DNA from: Pseudomonas viridiflava
GTDB taxonomy: Bacteria > Pseudomonadota > Gammaproteobacteria > Pseudomonadales > Pseudomonadaceae
DNA: 64,000 nt
Direction: 5' to 3'
Assembly: GCF_900590885.1 (NCBI RefSeq)
Contig: NZ_UUON01000028.1
Location: 21,844 to 85,843, forward strand
Of this stretch, positions 41,275-58,554 are shown in pieces. The stretch's first letter is position 1. The number at the start of each line of letters is the position of its first letter. The position numbers and the translations under genes were made by a program. Below the pieces are notes generated by a model. The model had not been told where the DNA came from, did no database searches, and saw only the letters and a program-made list of their open reading frames with translations.

Positions 41275-41550
41275 TTAACGCTTGGCTTTCTTGTCTGCCA
41301 CGTGCCCACGATAAGTGCGGGTACCGGCAAACTCGCCTAGTTTGTGGCCGACCATGTCTTCGTTCACGAGAACTGGGACGTGCAAGCGACCGTTGTGTAC
41401 AGCGATGGTCAGACCGACCATTTGTGGCAGGATCATCGAACGACGCGACCAGGTCTTAACTGGTTTGCGATCGTTCTTTTCCGCCGCCACTTCGATCTTC
41501 TTCAGTAGGTGAAGATCAATAAAAGGACCTTTTTTCAGAGAACGTGGCAC
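41275..41550 (-). CDS. rpsS: 30S ribosomal protein S19
   Basis: The 91-residue S19 starts MPRSLKKGPFIDLHLLKKIE and has the central STI/MI segment (TWSRRSMILPQMVGLTIAVHNG). S19 binds with S13 on the 30S head. It is 16 bases after rplB in the S10 operon. Confidence 0.99.
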   Translation of the reverse strand: MPRSLKKGPFIDLHLLKKIEVAAEKNDRKPVKTWSRRSMILPQMVGLTIAVHNGRLHVPVLVNEDMVGHKLGEFAGTRTYRGHVADKKAKR

Positions 41551-41566
41551 TGTCGTATCCCTCTAT

Positions 41567-42391
41567 TTACTTGCGACGACGGACGATCATTTTGTCGGTA
41601 CGCTTATTACCACGAGTCTTCGCGCCCTTAGTCGGGAAGCCCCATGGCGATACCGGATGACGACCACCAGAGGTACGACCTTCACCACCACCGTGTGGGT
41701 GGTCAACCGGGTTCATGGCAACACCACGAACGGTTGGGCGAACGCCACGCCAGCGTTTGGCACCAGCTTTACCCAGCGAACGCAGGCTGTGCTCGGAGTT
41801 CGAGACTTCACCCAGGGTCGCGCGGCATTCAGCCAGCACTTTACGCATCTCACCAGAACGCAGACGCAGGGTCACGTAGACACCTTCACGAGCGATCAGC
41901 TGAGCCGAAGCACCAGCGGAACGAGCGATTTGCGCGCCTTTACCTGGCTTCAATTCGATGCCGTGTACGGTGCTACCAACTGGAATGTTGCGCAGTTGCA
42001 GAGCGTTGCCCGGCTTGATCGGTGCCAGAGCACCTGCGATCAGCTGGTCACCAGCACTCACGCCTTTAGGGGCGATGATGTAGCGACGCTCGCCATCTGC
42101 GTACAGCAGCAGAGCGATGTGAGCAGTACGGTTTGGATCGTATTCGATACGCTCGACAGTGGCAGAGATGCCATCTTTGTCGTTGCGACGGAAGTCGACC
42201 AGACGATAATGCTGCTTATGGCCACCACCGATGTGACGAGTGGTAATACGACCATTGTTGTTACGACCACCAGTCTTCGATTTTTTCTCGAGCAGCGGTG
42301 CGTGAGGAGCGCCTTTATGCAGCTCCTGGTTGACCACCTTGACCACAAAACGGCGGCCAGGGGAAGTCGGTTTGCATTTAACGATTGCCAT
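41567..42391 (-). CDS. rplB: 50S ribosomal protein L2
   Basis: The 274-residue L2 starts MAIVKCKPTSPGRRFVVKVV and has the glycine-rich C-terminus around HPHGGGEGRTSGGRHPVSPWG, which holds the histidine near the peptidyl transferase centre. L2 supports 23S folding and tRNA binding. It is 14 bases after rplW. Confidence 0.99.
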   Translation of the reverse strand: MAIVKCKPTSPGRRFVVKVVNQELHKGAPHAPLLEKKSKTGGRNNNGRITTRHIGGGHKQHYRLVDFRRNDKDGISATVERIEYDPNRTAHIALLLYADGERRYIIAPKGVSAGDQLIAGALAPIKPGNALQLRNIPVGSTVHGIELKPGKGAQIARSAGASAQLIAREGVYVTLRLRSGEMRKVLAECRATLGEVSNSEHSLRSLGKAGAKRWRGVRPTVRGVAMNPVDHPHGGGEGRTSGGRHPVSPWGFPTKGAKTRGNKRTDKMIVRRRK

Positions 42392-42405
42392 GATGCACCC
42401 CTTCC

Positions 42406-42705
42406 TTACTCAGCACTGCTGCTGAAATCGAGATCTTGGCCTGGCTGAAGGGAGATAACTGCCTTCTTCCAGTCATTACGCTTGCCCAGACCGCGAGCAG
42501 TGCGCTTGCTCTTACCCAGAACATTCAGGGTAGTAACACGCTCTACTTTCACGCTGAACAGGCTTTCGACGGCCTTCTTGATTTCCAGCTTGGTTGCGTC
42601 AGTTGCAACCTTGAAAACGAACTGGCCTTTCTTGTCAGCCAGAACCGTAGCCTTTTCGGAAACGTGCGGGCCAAGCAGAACTTTAAATACGCGTTCCTGG
42701 TTCAT
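42406..42705 (-). CDS. rplW: 50S ribosomal protein L23
   Basis: The 99-residue L23 starts [20 protein letters not shown]. It lies at the tunnel exit and docks trigger factor and SRP. Its ATG overlaps the rplD stop by 4 bases, so rplD and rplW translation are coupled. Confidence 0.99.
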
Positions 42706-43304
42706 CCCAGCAGCTCCTCGAATTTCTTCACGGCCGACACGGTGATCAACACCTTGTCGTATGCGATCAGACTAACTGGATCGGAACCTTGCACGTCACG
42801 TACATCAACGTGTGGCAGGTTGCGAGCAGCCAGGTACAGGTTCTGATCAACAGCTTCCGACACGATCAAAACGTCGGTCAGGCTCATGTTGTTCAGTTTG
42901 CCCAGCAGATCTTTGGTTTTTGGACTTTCAACAGCGAAGTCTTGAACCACGACCAGACGGTCGGTACGCACGAGTTCAGCAAGGATGGAGCGCAGTGCTG
43001 CGCGGTACATCTTCTTGTTGAGCTTCTGCGAGTGATCCTGTGGACGAGCTGCGAAAGTGGTACCGCCGCCGCGCCAGATTGGGCTACGGATAGTACCGGC
43101 ACGAGCACGGCCAGTACCTTTCTGACGCCAAGGGCGCTTACCGCCACCACGAACGTCGGAACGGGTCTTTTGCTGCTTGCTACCTTGACGGCCGCCGGCC
43201 ATGTAGGCCACGACTGCTTGGTGAACCAGCGTCTCGTTGAACTCGCCGCCAAACGTCAGTTCGGAAACTTCGATCGCTTGAGCGTCATTTACATTTAATT
43301 GCAT
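42702..43304 (-). CDS. rplD: 50S ribosomal protein L4
   Basis: The 200-residue L4 has the extended tunnel loop ([28 protein letters not shown]) that reaches the exit tunnel and meets macrolides. In E. coli L4 represses the S10 operon through a long leader; the rpsJ leader here is too short for that structure (see findings). It is 12 bases after rplC. Confidence 0.99.
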
Positions 43305-43316
43305 GTCAGCTTCCCC

Positions 43317-43952
43317 TTAACCGCGAGCCTTGGCCGCTGGACGTACAACCAGGTTGCCGCCAGTAGCGCCAGGAACAGCACCCTTGACCAACAACAGATT
43401 GCGTTCAGCGTCGACGCGCACTACTTCGAGGGACTGCACGGTCACGCGCTCAGCGCCCATATGACCGGACATTTTTTTGCCCTTGAATACACGACCAGGA
43501 GTCTGGCACTGGCCAATAGAGCCCGGGACGCGGTGGGAAACGGAGTTACCGTGAGTGTTGTCTTGGCCACGGAAATTCCAACGCTTGATCGTACCCTGGA
43601 AGCCTTTACCCTTGGACTGACCGGTTACATCAACCAGTTGACCAGCGGCGAAGATTTCAGCGTTGATCAGATCGCCAGCCTGGTAGTCGCCGTCTTCAAG
43701 ACGGAACTCCATAACAGTGCGACCAGCTGCAACGCTTGCTTTAGCGAAGTGACCTGCTTGAGCAGCAGTCACGCGCGAAGCACGACGCTCGCCGACAGTG
43801 ACTTGCACTGCACGATAGCCATCGGTCTCTTCAGTTTTGAACTGGGTGACGCGATTCGGTTCGATCTCAATGACCGTGACCGGAATGGAGACACCTTCTT
43901 CGGTGAAAATACGGGTCATACCGCATTTACGACCGACTACACCAATAGTCAT
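43317..43952 (-). CDS. rplC: 50S ribosomal protein L3
   Basis: From ATG 43952 the product is 211 residues, MTIGVVGRKCGMTRIFTEEG at the start. The loop region around GQDNTHGNSVSHRVPGSIGQ reaches the peptidyl transferase centre. The frame is open to 43985, but the upstream 11 codons are not L3-like. It lies 81 bases after rpsJ, an unusually wide gap for this operon. Confidence 0.98.
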   Translation of the reverse strand: MTIGVVGRKCGMTRIFTEEGVSIPVTVIEIEPNRVTQFKTEETDGYRAVQVTVGERRASRVTAAQAGHFAKASVAAGRTVMEFRLEDGDYQAGDLINAEIFAAGQLVDVTGQSKGKGFQGTIKRWNFRGQDNTHGNSVSHRVPGSIGQCQTPGRVFKGKKMSGHMGAERVTVQSLEVVRVDAERNLLLVKGAVPGATGGNLVVRPAAKARG

Positions 43953-44033
43953 GTTGTAAACCTCATGAGTGTACGGGGCTTTCACCCGCTATGGCCGCCC
44001 ATTTCAGAGCGTTACACGACTAAGACCCAAGTC

Positions 44034-44345
44034 TTAGCCGAGGCTGATCTGTACTTCCACACCGGCCGCCAGATCAAGCTTCATAAGTGCATCAACGGTT
44101 TTATCCGTTGGTTGGACGATGTCCAGTACGCGCTTATGAGTGCGGATCTCGTACTGGTCACGCGCGTCTTTGTTGACGTGCGGGGAGACCAGAACGGTGA
44201 ACCGCTCTTTACGGGTAGGCAGTGGAATTGGACCACGCACTTGAGCACCAGTACGTTTCGCGGTTTCCACGATTTCCTGGGTGGATTGGTCGATCAGGCG
44301 ATGGTCAAAAGCCTTCAACCTGATACGGATTTGCTGATTTTGCAT
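44034..44345 (-). CDS. rpsJ: 30S ribosomal protein S10 (NusE)
   Basis: The 103-residue S10 starts [20 protein letters not shown]. It serves in the 30S head and as the NusB-binding antitermination factor NusE. It heads the S10 operon; a strong promoter lies 63-91 bases upstream of its start. The length equals E. coli S10. Confidence 0.99.
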
Positions 44346-44407
44346 TGGATTTCAGACTCCGGCTGCTATTCCCAGCGAGCGCAATACGCCCGTTAAAAGG
44401 AGGCGCA

Positions 44408-44436
44408 ATTCTATAGACGGCCCTGATAGGTGTCAA
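44408..44436 (-). promoter_or_regulatory. S10 operon promoter
   Basis: On the minus strand a perfect -35 TTGACA (44436-44431), a 17-base spacer and a -10 TAGAAT (44413-44408) point to transcription start near 44401, about 55 bases before rpsJ. It begins only about 9 bases after the tuf terminator stem. Confidence 0.85.
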
Positions 44437-44444
44437 CCCAATAA

Positions 44445-44473
44445 AAAAGGCCCCCGCTGAGCGGGGGCCTTTT
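44445..44473 (-). terminator. Terminator of the str operon after tuf
   Basis: A 13-base-pair stem (44445-44457 with 44461-44473) with a 3-base loop is rich in GC in the middle (GGCCCCCGC arm). On the minus strand it is followed by TTTTTT. It separates the str and S10 operons. Confidence 0.92.
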
Positions 44474-44504
44474 CAAAACATCAGAGCTATCTCAGAAGAG
44501 ATAA

Positions 44505-45698
44505 TTACTCGATGATTTTAGCTACAACGCCAGCACCAACGGTACGGCCGCCTTCACGGATTGCGAAACGCAGACCGTCTTCCATAGCGATGGTTTTGAT
44601 CAGGGTGACAACCATTTTGATGTTGTCGCCTGGCATTACCATTTCTACGCCTTCCGGCAGTTCGCAGTTACCAGTTACGTCGGTAGTACGGAAGTAGAAC
44701 TGTGGACGGTAGCCTTTGAAGAACGGAGTGTGACGACCGCCTTCTTCTTTGCTCAGCACGTACACTTCAGCTTCGAACTTGGTGTGCGGCTTAACCGAAC
44801 CTGGCTTAACCAGAACCTGGCCACGCTCAACGTCGTCACGCTTGGTACCACGCAGCAGAACGCCGCAGTTCTCGCCAGCACGACCTTCGTCGAGCAGCTT
44901 ACGGAACATTTCAACACCGGTGCAGGTGGTGACGGTAGTGTCACGCAGACCAACGATTTCCAGTGGATCTTGAACCTTGACGATACCGCGCTCGATACGA
45001 CCAGTTACAACAGTACCGCGACCGGAGATCGAGAATACGTCTTCGATTGGCATCAGGAACGGCTTGTCGATAACACGGACTGGATCTGGGATGTAGCTGT
45101 CCAGAGTCTCAACCAGTTTACGAACGGACGTGGTGCCCATTTCGTTATCGTCTTTGCCTTCCAGAGCCATACGAGCAGAACCGATGATGATCGGAGTGTC
45201 GTCGCCTGGGAAGTCGTAAGTGCTCAGCAGATCGCGCACTTCCATCTCAACCAGTTCCAGCAGCTCAGCGTCGTCTACCAGGTCAGCCTTGTTCAGGTAA
45301 ACCACGATGTACGGAACGCCAACCTGGCGGGACAGCAGGATGTGCTCACGGGTTTGTGGCATCGGACCATCAGCGGCCGAGCAAACCAGGATCGCGCCGT
45401 CCATCTGGGCAGCACCGGTGATCATGTTCTTCACATAGTCAGCGTGACCTGGGCAGTCAACGTGAGCGTAGTGACGGATCAGCGAGTTGTATTCAACGTG
45501 CGCGGTGTTGATGGTGATACCACGAGCTTTTTCTTCTGGAGCGCTGTCGATTTTATCGAAATCAACGATTGCGGAACCGAAAACTTCGGAGCAAACGCGA
45601 GTCAGAGCTGCGGTCAGAGTGGTTTTACCGTGGTCAACGTGACCGATAGTGCCAACGTTGACGTGCGGTAGGGAACGATCAAATTTTTCTTTAGCCAC
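44505..45698 (-). CDS. tuf: Translation elongation factor Tu
   Basis: The 397-residue EF-Tu has the GTPase P-loop GHVDHGKT (about 19-26), DCPGH and NKAD motifs, and normal domains 2 and 3. It carries aminoacyl-tRNA to the ribosome. The second tuf gene that I remember between tRNA-Thr and tRNA-Trp in P. aeruginosa is missing from this window, so this may be the only copy in the region. It is 30 bases after fusA and is followed by a strong terminator. Confidence 0.99.
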   Translation of the reverse strand: MAKEKFDRSLPHVNVGTIGHVDHGKTTLTAALTRVCSEVFGSAIVDFDKIDSAPEEKARGITINTAHVEYNSLIRHYAHVDCPGHADYVKNMITGAAQMDGAILVCSAADGPMPQTREHILLSRQVGVPYIVVYLNKADLVDDAELLELVEMEVRDLLSTYDFPGDDTPIIIGSARMALEGKDDNEMGTTSVRKLVETLDSYIPDPVRVIDKPFLMPIEDVFSISGRGTVVTGRIERGIVKVQDPLEIVGLRDTTVTTCTGVEMFRKLLDEGRAGENCGVLLRGTKRDDVERGQVLVKPGSVKPHTKFEAEVYVLSKEEGGRHTPFFKGYRPQFYFRTTDVTGNCELPEGVEMVMPGDNIKMVVTLIKTIAMEDGLRFAIREGGRTVGAGVVAKIIE

Positions 45699-45728
45699 GA
45701 CAATTAACTCCTTGCCTAAAGGACTGAA

Positions 45729-47834
45729 TCAGCCTTGTTTTTTGGATACAGTTTCAGCGATGTGCGCCGGAGCTGTGTTGTATTTTTTGAATTCCATAGA
45801 GTAGCTTGCGCGACCCTGGGACATGGAGCGAACGTCGGTCGCATAACCGAACATCTCACCCAACGGAACCTCGGCGCGAATCACTTTGCCGGAAACCGTG
45901 TCTTCCATACCCAAGATCATGCCGCGACGACGGTTAAGGTCGCCCATGACATCACCCATATAGTCTTCAGGTGTAACAACTTCTACCGCCATGATTGGCT
46001 CAAGCAACTCACCACCGCCCTTCTGGGCCAGTTGCTTGGTAGCCATGGAAGCAGCCACCTTAAACGCCATCTCGTTGGAGTCGACGTCGTGGTAAGAACC
46101 GTCAAAAACGGTAGCTTTCAGGCCGATCAGCGGATAGCCGGCAACAACACCGTTCTTCATCTGCTCTTCGATGCCCTTCTGGATAGCAGGGATGTATTCC
46201 TTAGGAACAACACCACCCACTACTTCGTTCACGAATTGCAGACCTTCCTGACCTTCGTCAGCAGGAGCAAAACGGATCCAGCAGTGACCGAACTGACCAC
46301 GACCGCCGGACTGACGAACGAACTTGCCTTCGATTTCACAGTTCTTCGTGATGCGCTCACGATAGGAAACCTGAGGCTTACCGATGTTGGCTTCGACGTT
46401 GAACTCACGGCGCATCCGGTCAACCAGGATGTCCAGGTGCAGCTCGCCCATGCCGGAGATGATCGTTTGACCAGTCTCTTCATCAGTTTTGACGCGGAAA
46501 GATGGATCTTCCTGAGCAAGCTTGCCCAGAGCGATACCCATTTTTTCCTGGTCATCCTTGGTCTTAGGCTCTACGGCAACCGAAATAACCGGCTCCGGGA
46601 AGTCCATGCGAACCAGGATGATTGGCTTAGCAGCGTCGCACAAGGTCTCACCAGTGGTGACATCCTTCATGCCGATCAGGGCCGCGATGTCACCAGCGCG
46701 TACTTCCTTGATCTCTTCACGGGCGTTTGCGTGCATTTGCACCATACGACCCACGCGCTCTTTCTTGCCTTTAACCGAGTTGATCACACCGTCGCCGGAT
46801 GCCAACACGCCCGAGTAAACACGGACGAAGGTCAAAGTACCCACGAATGGGTCGGTAGCGATCTTGAACGCCAGGGCCGAGAACGGCTCGCTGTCGTCTG
46901 CATGACGCTCCATTTCTTCTTCCTCGTTATCAGGGTTGGTACCCTTGATAGCAGGAATGTCGGTTGGAGCAGGCAGGTAGTCGATCACAGCATCGAGAAC
47001 CAGGGGAACGCCCTTGTTCTTGAACGAGGAACCGCAAACAGCCAAGACGATCTCACCAGCGATAGTACGCTGACGCAGAGCAGCCTTGATTTCCGCGTTG
47101 GTGAGTTCTTCACCTTCGAGGTACTTGTTCATCAGTTCTTCGTTGGCTTCGGCCGCAGCTTCAACCATGTTGTTGCGCCACTCGTCAGCCAGCTCCTGCA
47201 GTTCAGCAGGGATAGGCTTACGAACAGGAACCATACCTTTGTCAGAATCGTTCCAGTAAACAGCTTCCATGGCCAGCAGATCGATCTGCCCCTGGAAGTT
47301 GTCTTCGGAACCGATAGCCAACTGGATTGGCACCGGGGTGTGACCCAGGCGCTGCTTGATCTGACCGATCACGCGCAGGAAGTTGGCGCCAGCACGGTCC
47401 ATCTTGTTTACGTAAACAAGACGTGGAACGCCGTATTTGTTGGCTTGACGCCATACGGTTTCCGACTGAGGCTCAACACCCGAGGTACCGCAGAACACAA
47501 CGACAGCGCCGTCGAGTACACGCAGGGAACGTTCAACTTCAATGGTGAAGTCTACGTGACCCGGAGTATCGATTACGTTGAAGCGGTGCTCATCCTTGTA
47601 CTGCTTCTCGGAACCTTTCCAGAAGGCGGTAATAGCAGCAGAAGTAATGGTAATACCACGCTCCTGCTCCTGAACCATCCAGTCTGTGGTCGCGGCGCCG
47701 TCATGCACCTCGCCCATCTTGTGACTTTTGCCGGTGTAAAACAGTACGCGCTCGGTGGTGGTGGTTTTACCAGCATCCACATGAGCAACGATACCGATGT
47801 TACGGTAGCGGCTAATCGGAGTAGTACGAGCCAT
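45729..47834 (-). CDS. fusA: Translation elongation factor G
   Basis: The 701-residue EF-G has the P-loop AHVDAGKTT (about 17-25), DTPGHVDF, NKMD and five-domain layout. It drives translocation and ribosome recycling. Pseudomonas genomes usually carry a second fusA paralogue elsewhere; this is the str-operon copy (fusA1). It is 30 bases after rpsG and 30 bases before tuf. Confidence 0.99.
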   Translation of the reverse strand: MARTTPISRYRNIGIVAHVDAGKTTTTERVLFYTGKSHKMGEVHDGAATTDWMVQEQERGITITSAAITAFWKGSEKQYKDEHRFNVIDTPGHVDFTIEVERSLRVLDGAVVVFCGTSGVEPQSETVWRQANKYGVPRLVYVNKMDRAGANFLRVIGQIKQRLGHTPVPIQLAIGSEDNFQGQIDLLAMEAVYWNDSDKGMVPVRKPIPAELQELADEWRNNMVEAAAEANEELMNKYLEGEELTNAEIKAALRQRTIAGEIVLAVCGSSFKNKGVPLVLDAVIDYLPAPTDIPAIKGTNPDNEEEEMERHADDSEPFSALAFKIATDPFVGTLTFVRVYSGVLASGDGVINSVKGKKERVGRMVQMHANAREEIKEVRAGDIAALIGMKDVTTGETLCDAAKPIILVRMDFPEPVISVAVEPKTKDDQEKMGIALGKLAQEDPSFRVKTDEETGQTIISGMGELHLDILVDRMRREFNVEANIGKPQVSYRERITKNCEIEGKFVRQSGGRGQFGHCWIRFAPADEGQEGLQFVNEVVGGVVPKEYIPAIQKGIEEQMKNGVVAGYPLIGLKATVFDGSYHDVDSNEMAFKVAASMATKQLAQKGGGELLEPIMAVEVVTPEDYMGDVMGDLNRRRGMILGMEDTVSGKVIRAEVPLGEMFGYATDVRSMSQGRASYSMEFKKYNTAPAHIAETVSKKQG

Positions 47835-47864
47835 AAAGCCCTCGCAAAATTAGTGAAGCTAGAA

Positions 47865-48335
47865 TTAGAAGCGGTAGTGCGAGAAAGCTTTGTTAGCTTC
47901 AGCCATACGGTGCACGTCTTCACGCTTCTTAACAGCAGCACCTTTACCTTCAGCGGCGTCCAACAGTTCGCCGGCCAAACGCAGAGCCATAGACTTCTCG
48001 CCGCGCTTACGGGCGAAGTCTACCAACCAGCGCATTGCCAGAGCGTTACGACGGGACGGACGAACTTCAACCGGAACCTGGTAAGTAGCACCGCCTACAC
48101 GGCGCGACTTCACTTCGACCAGCGGAGCGATGGCGTCGAGAGCTTTCTCGAAGATTTCCAGGGGGTCGCTGTTCTTGCGTTCTTTAACCTTTTCCAGCGC
48201 GCCATAAACGATACGCTCGGCAACGGCTTTCTTGCCGCTTTCCATCACGTGGTTCATGAACTTGGCCAGGATTTGGCTTCCGTATTTTGGATCGTCAAGC
48301 ACTTCGCGCTTGGCTGCTACGCGTCTTCTTGGCAT
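47865..48335 (-). CDS. rpsG: 30S ribosomal protein S7
   Basis: The 156-residue S7 starts [20 protein letters not shown] and nucleates 30S head assembly. In E. coli S7 regulates the str operon by binding the rpsL-rpsG gap. Here that gap is 118 bases and could hold such a site, but I did not identify the exact structure. Confidence 0.99.
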
Positions 48336-48453
48336 GGATAAGCCCTCAAACGGTCTTCAGGTTCGTTCGGAATCGGTGCCCTTGCGGGACGCCTCCGACC
48401 TTACTCTTATCGACTCAGAAAATAAGATGATTCAGTTTTACAAAAAGCCGCTA
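48336..48453 (-). promoter_or_regulatory. rpsL-rpsG intercistronic region (possible S7 target)
   Basis: This 118-base gap is far wider than the others in the operon. It is AT-rich next to the rpsL stop and GC-rich toward rpsG. In E. coli the equivalent gap carries the S7-binding structure that couples translation; I see no perfect long stem here, so this is by position only. Confidence 0.35.
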
Positions 48454-48825
48454 CTACTTAGGCTTCTTGGTACCGTACTTCGAACGACCCTGGTTACGAC
48501 CTTTAACGCCGGAAGTATCCAAGGAGCCGCGTACGGTGTGGTAACGAACACCTGGCAAGTCTTTTACACGACCGCCGCGGATCAGTACCACGCTGTGCTC
48601 TTGCAGGTTGTGACCTTCACCACCGATGTACGAGGAAACCTCGAAACCGTTGGTCAGGCGCACACGGCATACTTTACGCAGTGCCGAGTTAGGTTTTTTC
48701 GGCGTGGTGGTATACACACGGGTGCATACGCCACGACGTTGCGGGCAGTTCTGCAGCGCAGGCACGTCGGATTTCTCGACGATACGCTTACGCGGCTGAC
48801 GTACCAGCTGGTTGATAGTTGCCAT
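48454..48825 (-). CDS. rpsL: 30S ribosomal protein S12
   Basis: The 123-residue S12 starts MATINQLVRQPRKRIVEKSD. The streptomycin-related residues Lys43 (TTPKKPNS) and Lys88 (RVKDLPG) are both unchanged, so no classical streptomycin resistance is encoded. It is the first gene of the str operon, with its promoter and a leader hairpin in the 216-base gap to rpoC. Confidence 0.99.
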   Translation of the reverse strand: MATINQLVRQPRKRIVEKSDVPALQNCPQRRGVCTRVYTTTPKKPNSALRKVCRVRLTNGFEVSSYIGGEGHNLQEHSVVLIRGGRVKDLPGVRYHTVRGSLDTSGVKGRNQGRSKYGTKKPK

Positions 48826-48840
48826 CTACTAGCTCCACTG

Positions 48841-48900
48841 TTGTCTTGCGACGCTATTGTCTTGCAAGAAAAGCAAAATGGCAGGAACGAATTCCCGCCA
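48841..48900 (-). ncRNA. rpsL leader RNA (attenuator-like; Pseudomonas rpsL leader family)
   Basis: On the minus strand a 9-base-pair stem with one G-T pair and a UUCG tetraloop (48900-48892 and 48887-48879) is followed by ATTTTGCTTTTCTTGC, a weak U tract. A direct repeat GCAAGACAA occurs twice (48865-48857 and 48849-48841) between it and the rpsL start. Rfam lists a Pseudomonas rpsL leader as a premature-terminator attenuator, which I recall but could not search. Confidence 0.6.
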
Positions 48901-48916
48901 AATTTAGGGGTACAAG

Positions 48917-48945
48917 AGTCTAAAGAGGATCTTGTCCCCAGTCAA
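48917..48945 (-). promoter_or_regulatory. str operon promoter
   Basis: On the minus strand a -35 TTGACT (48945-48940), a 17-base spacer and a -10 TAGACT (48922-48917) place the start near 48910, about 85 bases before the rpsL ATG. The leader hairpin lies between. Confidence 0.75.
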
Positions 48946-49041
48946 GGCAAGGCCCCGACCTCCCCTCTCGTCGAACCGCGACAAAACTGCCTCGATCCGA
49001 CGAATGGGGCTGCCAGGGCCCGGTCTTATCTATCGCTGAAC

Positions 49042-53241
<4,200 letters not shown>

Positions 53242-53305
53242 GGCCTTTCCTCCTGGCGGAGCAGAGAGCGGGCTAAACAGCCCCGCTCTCGATTCGCGTC
53301 ACGTG

Positions 53306-57379
<4,074 letters not shown>

Positions 57380-57528
57380 CAGCGTTCCCCAGCTTGGTCA
57401 CCTGCTTGTTTGGCCCCTCCGACGGGAGCAGCCAGAAAATCTTGCAAACCCCATGGTTTGCACCACCGCATCGGGTGGCTACAGCGCGTTCATGGCGGCG
57501 ACCGAGTCGGCAGCCAAGAACGGAAAAA

Positions 57529-57552
57529 GGCCGGTGGCAAGTGCCACCAGCC
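57529..57552 (-). terminator. Attenuator between rplL and rpoB
   Basis: On the minus strand a 10-base-pair stem with one T-G pair (57552-57543 and 57538-57529) and a 4-base loop is followed by TTTTT (57528-57524). It is in the place where E. coli has its rplL-rpoB attenuator, which lowers rpoBC relative to r-protein expression. Confidence 0.8.
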
Positions 57553-57598
57553 ATCAGCCTTCAGCTTAACGCTTGGGCTGGAGACGCAAGGTCGATGC

Positions 57599-57964
57599 TT
57601 ACTTCAGCTCGACTTTAGCGCCTGCTTCTTCCAGTGCTGCTTTGGCTTTGTCAGCTGCGTCTTTGGCAACAGCTTCCAGAACCATGGCAGGAGCGCCGTC
57701 AACTACAGCCTTGGCTTCTTTCAGGCCCAGACCGGTCAGTTCACGTACTGCCTTGATCACGTTTACTTTCTTCTCGCCAGCTTCCAGCAGCATGACGTTG
57801 AATTCGGTTTGCTCTTCAGCAACAACTGCAGCGGCAGCTGGGCCAGCAGAAGCAGCGGCAGCGGAAACGCCGAATTTTTCTTCGAAAGCTTTGATCAGCT
57901 CAACAACCTGCAGAACCGACATTTCAGCTACGGCGTTGAGGATATCGTCTTGGGAGATAGACAT
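57599..57964 (-). CDS. rplL: 50S ribosomal protein L7/L12
   Basis: The 121-residue stalk protein has an N-terminal dimerisation part (about 1-35), an Ala-rich hinge and the C-terminal factor-binding domain (LTGLGLKEAKAVVDGAP). Several dimers bind L10. It is 78 bases after rplJ and 219 bases before rpoB. Confidence 0.99.
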   Translation of the reverse strand: MSISQDDILNAVAEMSVLQVVELIKAFEEKFGVSAAAASAGPAAAAVVAEEQTEFNVMLLEAGEKKVNVIKAVRELTGLGLKEAKAVVDGAPAMVLEAVAKDAADKAKAALEEAGAKVELK

Positions 57965-58042
57965 TGCTGTATTTCCTGAATTGGGGGACGGCCTACGCGG
58001 CCATCGAAATAAACAAAAAAACGCGAGAGAACTTGCTCAGCC

Positions 58043-58543
58043 TTAGGCTGCGGCAGCTTCTTTTTGCTCGCGAACTGCGGCCAGAGTACGAGCCAACTTG
58101 CTGGTAGCGCCTTGAATCACGCTCATCAGCTGAGAAATAGCTTCGTTACGGGTCGGCAGTGTTGCCAGTACGTCGATTTGGTTAGCTGCGAGGAACTTGC
58201 CCTCGAACGCAGCTGCCTTGATCTCGAACTTATCCTGACTCTTGGCGAATTCCTTGAACAAACGGGCAGCAGCGCCCGGGTGTTCCTTGGAGAACGCGAT
58301 CAGAGTCGGGCCGGTGAACACGTCGTTGAGAACACTGTATTCAGTGTCAGCAACAGCGCGCTTGAGCAGGGTGTTACGTACAACACGTACGTATACGCCA
58401 GCTTCACGAGCCTCTTTACGGAGTCCGGTCATAGCGCTTACTGTCACACCACGGGCATCAGCCACGACAGCGGACAGAGCAGCTTTGGCAGCCTCGTTGA
58501 CTTCAGCGACGATGGCCTTCTTGTCTTCGAGATTAATTGCCAC
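58043..58543 (-). CDS. rplJ: 50S ribosomal protein L10
   Basis: The 166-residue L10 starts with GTG (58543; AGGAG lies 8 bases upstream) as MAINLEDKKAIVAEVNEAAK. The C-terminal Ala-rich helix binds L7/L12 dimers. In E. coli L10-L12 represses its own mRNA by binding the leader upstream; a 200-base leader region is present here. Confidence 0.99.
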   Translation of the reverse strand: MAINLEDKKAIVAEVNEAAKAALSAVVADARGVTVSAMTGLRKEAREAGVYVRVVRNTLLKRAVADTEYSVLNDVFTGPTLIAFSKEHPGAAARLFKEFAKSQDKFEIKAAAFEGKFLAANQIDVLATLPTRNEAISQLMSVIQGATSKLARTLAAVREQKEAAAA

Positions 58544-58554
58544 GGGTTAAACTC

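Noticed and set aside
44346..44400. E. coli-type L4-responsive S10 leader
   Set aside because: Only about 55 bases are available between the likely start and rpsJ, too few for the hairpins needed.
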